NCBI GenBank assembly: GCA_021838445.1
Contig: JAKCDU010000014.1
Location: 20,638 to 83,045, forward strand
DNA length: 62,408 nt
Reading direction: 5' to 3'
Source: Actinomycetes bacterium
Lineage (GTDB): Bacteria; Actinomycetota; Acidimicrobiia; Acidimicrobiales; Palsa-688
Shown here: one piece after another, positions 58,436 to 62,408 of the stretch
Layout of the letters: every line of letters starts with the position of its first letter
Numbering within the stretch: the stretch's first letter is position 1
Made by a program: the position numbers and the translations under genes
The notes under the pieces: generated by a model
What the model saw: the letters and a program-made list of their open reading frames with translations, nothing else
Told to the model about the DNA's origin: nothing
Database searches by the model: none

Positions 58436-60884
58436 TCATCTCCTCTATGGCGTTGCGGAGATGGTCGTCGTGGACCATGCTCACTCCCTCCTGGGCCAAT
58501 ACGGTGGGTACGTCGAGCAGGTCCGCCGCCTGCCCCTGCACCACGACCGTCCCCGAGCGGCCCATCGAGCGGCCCAGGTCGTGGACCGTCTCGGCCGCCT
58601 CCACCACGTCGAGGATGTCCTCGGCGACCAGGCCCACGGCCCGGGTCCCGTCGCTGCAGACGATGACATGCAGACGCTCGTCGGGTCCGCCCATGGAAGA
58701 TGGCACACCCAACAGATCGGTCAGCCAGACGACGGGCAGTAGCTCGTTTCGGTATTGCAACACCCGCCGGGACCCGGCGAACTCGATCTGTCCGGGCTCG
58801 ACCTCCTCGAGGCGCACGACCTGGGAGAGGGCCACCGCCACGCGGCGGGTGTCGCCGACCTTGAGCACGAGAAGCGATCTCGAGTTGCCGGCATCGGACA
58901 GACCGTCGCGGGTCAGCGCCGACGAGGTGGTGCTGTCGCGCACGCCGGCGGTGTCGGCCACGCCGGACAGATCGAGGATCAGCGACACCGCCCCGTCCCC
59001 GAGGATCGTCGCTCCGGCGAACACCGACAGCTGGCGGAGGCGCTGGCTGAGGGGCTTCACGACGATCTCCTGGGTCTCGTGCACCGAATCGACCACCAGG
59101 CCGATCGCCGTCTGGTCCGGTTTGACGACCACGATGTCCACGGCGGAGCGCTCGTGCAGAGGATCGACGTCGAGTCCCAGACTCTGGTCCAGGCGCACCA
59201 GGGGCAGGAGCCGCCCCCGCAGGCGGTACATCATGACCTCGTCGATGCGCTCGATTCCAGTGCGGGCGGCGTCGCCTTCCAAGCGGACCAGCTCCTGCAC
59301 CGCAGCCTGAGGTATGGCGTAGCGGTCGCCCTGGCAGCCGACGAGCAACGCCGGGATGATGGCCAGGGTGAGTGGCACCTTGATCCGGAAGGTAGTGCCC
59401 ACCCCCGGCTCGCTCTGCAGGTCGGCCGTACCGCCGATGCGCTCGATGTTGGTGCGCACGACGTCCATACCGACGCCTCGCCCGGAGACGTTCGTAACCG
59501 TCTCGGCGGTCGAGAAGCCGGCCCGAAAGATCAGGTCGCAGACATCGCGTTCGCTCATTCGGTCCAGTTCGTCGGCGGTGACCAGACCCTTCTCCAGGGC
59601 CTTGGCCGCGACCCGACTGGGGTCTACTCCGGCACCGTCGTCGATCATCTCCAAGATGACGTGGCCACCCTCGTGGTGGGCCCGCAGCACCAGGGTCCCG
59701 ACGCCGGGCTTGCCTTTGGCCTCGCGTTGCGCGGGTGCTTCGATCCCGTGGTCGACGGCGTTGCGCACCAGGTGGGTGAGGGGGTCCTTGACAGCCTCGA
59801 TGATCGAGCGGTCCAGCTCGGTCTCGCCGCCCTCCAGAACCACATTCACCTGCTTGGCGAACTGGCTGGACAGGTCGCGTACGAGCCGCGGCACTTTCGA
59901 CCACAGGTGGTCCACGGGCTGCATCCGGGTCTTCATCAGGCCCTCCTGCAGTTCGCTGACGATCAGGCTCAGGCGTTGCACCGTGCGGCTGAGGGTCGAG
60001 TCACCCATGGAGTCGGCGAGGGAGACGATCTGATTGCGGGCCAGCACCAACTCTCCGGTCTGGCGCATGAGGGCGTCGAGGAGCTCGACATCGACCCGGA
60101 TGGTGCGATCGCCCGCCGCTAGGGCGCCCTCCCGGGCGGCGGGAGCCTCCTTGGCCGCGGCGTCCTCCTGGGCCGGACCACCCGGCAACGGATCCCCCGC
60201 CGGATCGGGCCGGCTCGGCGGGGTCTCGGCAACTACGACGGCGTCCGCGACCGGCTCGTGTACCGGCGGATCGGCGGCAGCCACCGGCGCGGCAGCCACC
60301 GGCGCGGCGGCGGCCGGGGGAGGGGCGGCCGGGGGAGGGGCGGTCGGGTGAGCAGTAGGGGCTTCTCCGGTGACGGCCCCGTCTGTGGCCCCCTCGGGCG
60401 ACGACGAGGTCGTGGCGGCCGCTGGCGGGTCCGCCGCGGGCAGGGACGGCTCAGGTCCGACCGGCGCAGCATGGTCGGGCACCACCGCGTTGGGGTCCTG
60501 CAGCGCCTGGAGGCGACCCATGAGAGCCGAGAGGTCCCGATCGTCCTCATCGCTGCCCTTGGACTCGATCAGGGCCAGCAGGCCCCGTATCTCGTCAACT
60601 GCCTCCAGGAGGGCCGTGGTGCGGGGCGCATCCAGGATGAGATGGCCGTCCCGGAGTCGGCTCAGGAGGTTCTCGGCGGCGTGGGCCAGCTTCTCCAGGC
60701 GGCTGAAGCCCAGGAAGCCAGTGGTCCCCTTAATGGTGTGGATGGCCCGGAAGATGCTCCCGAGCAGCTCACGCGACGTGGGGTTCTGCTCGAGCGCCAC
60801 GAGATCCCGGTCCAACTGGTCGAGGTTCTCGGCGCTCTCAACGAGGAACTCCTGGACTATCTCGTCCACTTCATCTTCGTTCAT
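58419..60884 (-). CDS. cheA: Chemotaxis histidine kinase CheA with two CheW-like domains
   Basis: An 821-residue kinase. P1 Hpt domain with phospho-His49 in AIHTIKGTTGFLGF; a Pro/Ala-rich linker of ~130 residues replaces the CheY-binding P2. P3 dimer helices (LMRQTGELVLARNQIV), then P4 with HLVRNAVDHGIEAPAQR (N box), DDGAGVD (G1) and GRGVGMDVV (G2). P5 (LTLAIIPALLVGCQGDRYAIPQ) and a second CheW-like domain at the C-terminus (LLVLKVGDTRRVAVALSQVVRLEEV) follow. The ATG at 60884 overlaps the upstream REC-CheC gene. Two CheW domains could change array geometry. Confidence 0.93.
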   Translation of the reverse strand: MNEDEVDEIVQEFLVESAENLDQLDRDLVALEQNPTSRELLGSIFRAIHTIKGTTGFLGFSRLEKLAHAAENLLSRLRDGHLILDAPRTTALLEAVDEIRGLLALIESKGSDEDDRDLSALMGRLQALQDPNAVVPDHAAPVGPEPSLPAADPPAAATTSSSPEGATDGAVTGEAPTAHPTAPPPAAPPPAAAAPVAAAPVAAADPPVHEPVADAVVVAETPPSRPDPAGDPLPGGPAQEDAAAKEAPAAREGALAAGDRTIRVDVELLDALMRQTGELVLARNQIVSLADSMGDSTLSRTVQRLSLIVSELQEGLMKTRMQPVDHLWSKVPRLVRDLSSQFAKQVNVVLEGGETELDRSIIEAVKDPLTHLVRNAVDHGIEAPAQREAKGKPGVGTLVLRAHHEGGHVILEMIDDGAGVDPSRVAAKALEKGLVTADELDRMSERDVCDLIFRAGFSTAETVTNVSGRGVGMDVVRTNIERIGGTADLQSEPGVGTTFRIKVPLTLAIIPALLVGCQGDRYAIPQAAVQELVRLEGDAARTGIERIDEVMMYRLRGRLLPLVRLDQSLGLDVDPLHERSAVDIVVVKPDQTAIGLVVDSVHETQEIVVKPLSQRLRQLSVFAGATILGDGAVSLILDLSGVADTAGVRDSTTSSALTRDGLSDAGNSRSLLVLKVGDTRRVAVALSQVVRLEEVEPGQIEFAGSRRVLQYRNELLPVVWLTDLLGVPSSMGGPDERLHVIVCSDGTRAVGLVAEDILDVVEAAETVHDLGRSMGRSGTVVVQGQAADLLDVPTVLAQEGVSMVHDDHLRNAIEEMSASAV

Positions 60885-61771
60885 TTCGCTCCTTGGACAG
60901 CAACCGACTCGGCTCTCTTCAAGCCGATGAACCCGGCGGCACCGATCGGATATCCCTCGATGGCCACTTTCAGCGACTGATCCCAGTCGTCCTCGGCGAC
61001 CTTCTCGAAGCCCGGAAGCTCCTCCAGGTCGACGACGATCATCACTTCCTGGAGGGAGAAGTGGCCGGCTTCCGCCGGCGCCGCGACCTTGGTCAGGACG
61101 TTGGCCACTTCGTAGAAGTTCTGCTGGATGGCGTCGGGCATGGCCCGGGCGCCCGACCACTCCTCGGCCTGTCGCCCCGGGATGCGCGACAGCGCCGCTC
61201 CCATGGCCACGGCGGCGGTCATCTCGGCGACGAGGAACACCGACCGCCCGGAGGAGGCGTCGCAGTAGCGGGCCACCGCCCTGACCTTGTCCTTGCCGGG
61301 AGGAGGCCCTTCGTAGCACTCCACCTCGCGCCCGAGCAGACCGGCGAGGATGCTGGCCATGCTTCCGGGGGCGCCGGGGACGGTGCCGTCACCACCGGCG
61401 GTCTGATTGCCGCCGAGCAGCACCGCCACCTCACGACACAGGTCGTCGCCCTGGAAGGGTTTGACGACCACGAAGTCGGCGCCCGACTCGAGGGCCCGGC
61501 GCCGAATCTCGCCGCTCGACTCCGATGTGACGAATCCGAACGGCAGCTTCGATCCGTCCCGGCGGAGCTCGCAGAGGAGCTCGATCCCTGTCATATCGGG
61601 CATGTTCCAGTCCGACAGGATGAGGTCGACCTTCTCGGACCGGACCACGTCGAGGGCGGCGCGGCCATTATCCGCCTCTAGGGTCCCCACGCTGTCCCAT
61701 CCGCCCTTGCGTAGCTCCCGCAACACGATCATCCGCATGGCCCGACTGTCGTCTACGACCAGGATGGCCAT
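60881..61771 (-). CDS. REC domain fused to CheC/CheX-like phosphatase domain
   Basis: A 296-residue protein. The REC domain (1-120) has VDDS, phosphoacceptor Asp54 in LSDWNMP and Lys104 in VVKPF. After a ~20-residue Gly/Ala linker, a CheC-like domain (~140-295) has one ExxN, E221-V-A-N224 in NFYEVANVLTK, and LQEVMIVVDLEELP and GYPIGAAGFIGL. It may dephosphorylate CheY or itself and be controlled by phosphorylation of its own REC. Its stop overlaps the cheA start (ATGA). Confidence 0.86.
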   Translation of the reverse strand: MAILVVDDSRAMRMIVLRELRKGGWDSVGTLEADNGRAALDVVRSEKVDLILSDWNMPDMTGIELLCELRRDGSKLPFGFVTSESSGEIRRRALESGADFVVVKPFQGDDLCREVAVLLGGNQTAGGDGTVPGAPGSMASILAGLLGREVECYEGPPPGKDKVRAVARYCDASSGRSVFLVAEMTAAVAMGAALSRIPGRQAEEWSGARAMPDAIQQNFYEVANVLTKVAAPAEAGHFSLQEVMIVVDLEELPGFEKVAEDDWDQSLKVAIEGYPIGAAGFIGLKRAESVAVQGAK

Positions 61772-61911
61772 CGCTCATCTCCTCCTCTAGGTACTCGGCT
61801 GTCGGTCGCCATCCACCTGGGGGCGACCGGTCTGTGTCCGCTCCGTCGGCCACCCCACCGGGAGGTCACCACGTCGTGTTTCTCGGGGCCGTCACTCATC
61901 TCGCCCCGCTC

Positions 61912-62408
61912 TCACGAGAACTGGAAGTCGCCGATGAGCGACTTCAGCCGGCTGGACAGGTTGGCGAGCTGGGTGATGGTCTCGCGACTGGCGGCCATAC
62001 CGCTCGAGGTCTGCCCGACGGCGTTGGCCACCGAGTTGATGCTCGATTCGATGTCACCGGCGTTGCCGGCCACCTGGGCCGCCCAACGGACGATCTCGGC
62101 GGTGGTGGAGTTCTGCTCCTCGACCGCCGAAGCGATGGTGGCCTGAATGGTGCTGATCTCGTCGATGACCGCGGCGATTTCGGTCATGGCCATCACCGCC
62201 CCTTCGGTGTCGGACTGGATGGTCGAGACCTTGGTGGTGATCTCGTGGGTGGCACTGGCCGTCTCCTCGGCCAGGTGCTTAACCTCGCTGGCGACCACCG
62301 CGAAACCCTTGCCTGCCGCGCCTGCCCGGGCGGCTTCGATGGTGGCGTTGAGGGCCAGCATGTTGGTCTGTTCGGCGATGGACGAGATCAGATGGACCAC
62401 TCCCTCCA
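61912..62408 (-). CDS. Methyl-accepting chemotaxis protein, C-terminal part (cut by window edge)
   Basis: The reading frame is open to the end of the window. It shows the MCP signalling tip ([20 protein letters not shown], then [21 protein letters not shown]) and the C-terminal methylation helix, ending [11 protein letters not shown]. Sensor, membrane and HAMP parts lie outside the window. It precedes the REC-CheC gene by 140 bases. Confidence 0.9.
   Translation of the reverse strand, partial: EGVVHLISSIAEQTNMLALNATIEAARAGAAGKGFAVVASEVKHLAEETASATHEITTKVSTIQSDTEGAVMAMTEIAAVIDEISTIQATIASAVEEQNSTTAEIVRWAAQVAGNAGDIESSINSVANAVGQTSSGMAASRETITQLANLSSRLKSLIGDFQFS

Noticed and set aside
60885-61319. 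N-terminal extension of CheA upstream of MNEDEVDE
   Set aside because: The P1 Hpt domain starts properly at 60884, and the extension is out of frame inside the REC-CheC gene.

Overview
The window is a GC-rich bacterial chromosome segment with densely packed genes, frequent GTG and TTG starts, and many 1-4 base start/stop overlaps. An F420-type luciferase-like oxidoreductase, a cytochrome P450, a PadR regulator, GT4 glycosyltransferases and a secreted protein with DGGVFxFN repeats all point to Actinomycetota. The repeats and the overall gene mix suggest an uncultured Acidimicrobiia-like lineage, but that placement is inference. No ribosomal marker is present.

Layout. Positions 1-1,150 hold a decayed methyltransferase fragment beside a tRNA-Ser(GCT). 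From 1.1 to 8.5 kb come a large secreted repeat protein, an SF2 helicase, the preQ0 operon queC-queE-queD, a methyltransferase and a small PH-like protein. From 8.6 to 14.3 kb a minus-strand catabolic block carries a HAD hydrolase, a P450, a DapB-fold reductase, a D-aminoacylase-like amidohydrolase and an LLM oxidoreductase. From 14.4 to 21.2 kb lie a phosphatase, a 59-residue tautomerase, a PIG-L deacetylase that overlaps it antisense, and surface-glycan genes (methyltransferase, ABC-2 permease, GT4, polytopic membrane protein). From 21.3 to 23.2 kb is an NrfD/FdhB-type membrane redox pair without a catalytic subunit. From 23.2 to 31.5 kb are a GNAT, a quinone-reductase-like MDR protein, a sulfotransferase, an LvaABC-like trio (acyl-CoA dehydrogenase, APH-like kinase, DUF6285), a His-rich PadR with a palindromic operator, PrmA and a coiled-coil HTH protein.

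The most unusual region is 31.8-36.4 kb. Three small Ser/Thr/Pro-rich proteins precede an overlapping cassette: ApbE (FAD:protein FMN transferase), a ferric-reductase-like bis-heme membrane protein, a NuoF-like SLBB flavoprotein and a ferredoxin. Two of the small proteins are paralogous, membrane-anchored, and end in Ser-Gly-Ala-Ser, which resembles the ApbE acceptor motif. I propose a trans-membrane electron-transfer system whose flavin carriers are reduced to a flexible tail with a terminal acceptor residue.

From 36.4 to 46.1 kb are a DUF4115 membrane protein, a DUF72 remnant, a heme-oxygenase-like diiron protein, a flavin reductase, a phosphodiester glycosidase and a GT4. These are followed by a sulfur block (SQR, TusE/DsrC-like, DsrE-like, DUF302) with a CsoR/CstR-type palindrome, and an SDR. 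At 46.3-47.9 kb is an ADP-ribosyltransferase toxin whose N-terminus carries two copies of a motif typical of extracellular contractile injection system cargo. A tRNA-Ala(TGC), a DUF1003-like membrane protein and an NRAMP-related transporter paired with a soluble PRC/MgtE-N/CBS protein follow.

From 52.4 kb to the end is one minus-strand chemotaxis array: an MCP (cut by the window edge), a REC-CheC-like fusion, CheA with two CheW-like domains, CheW, CheB, CheR, CheY, CheX, a HAMP-MCP and a PAS-MCP. Most neighbours overlap, so they are probably co-transcribed and translationally coupled. No flagellar or pilus gene lies inside the window.
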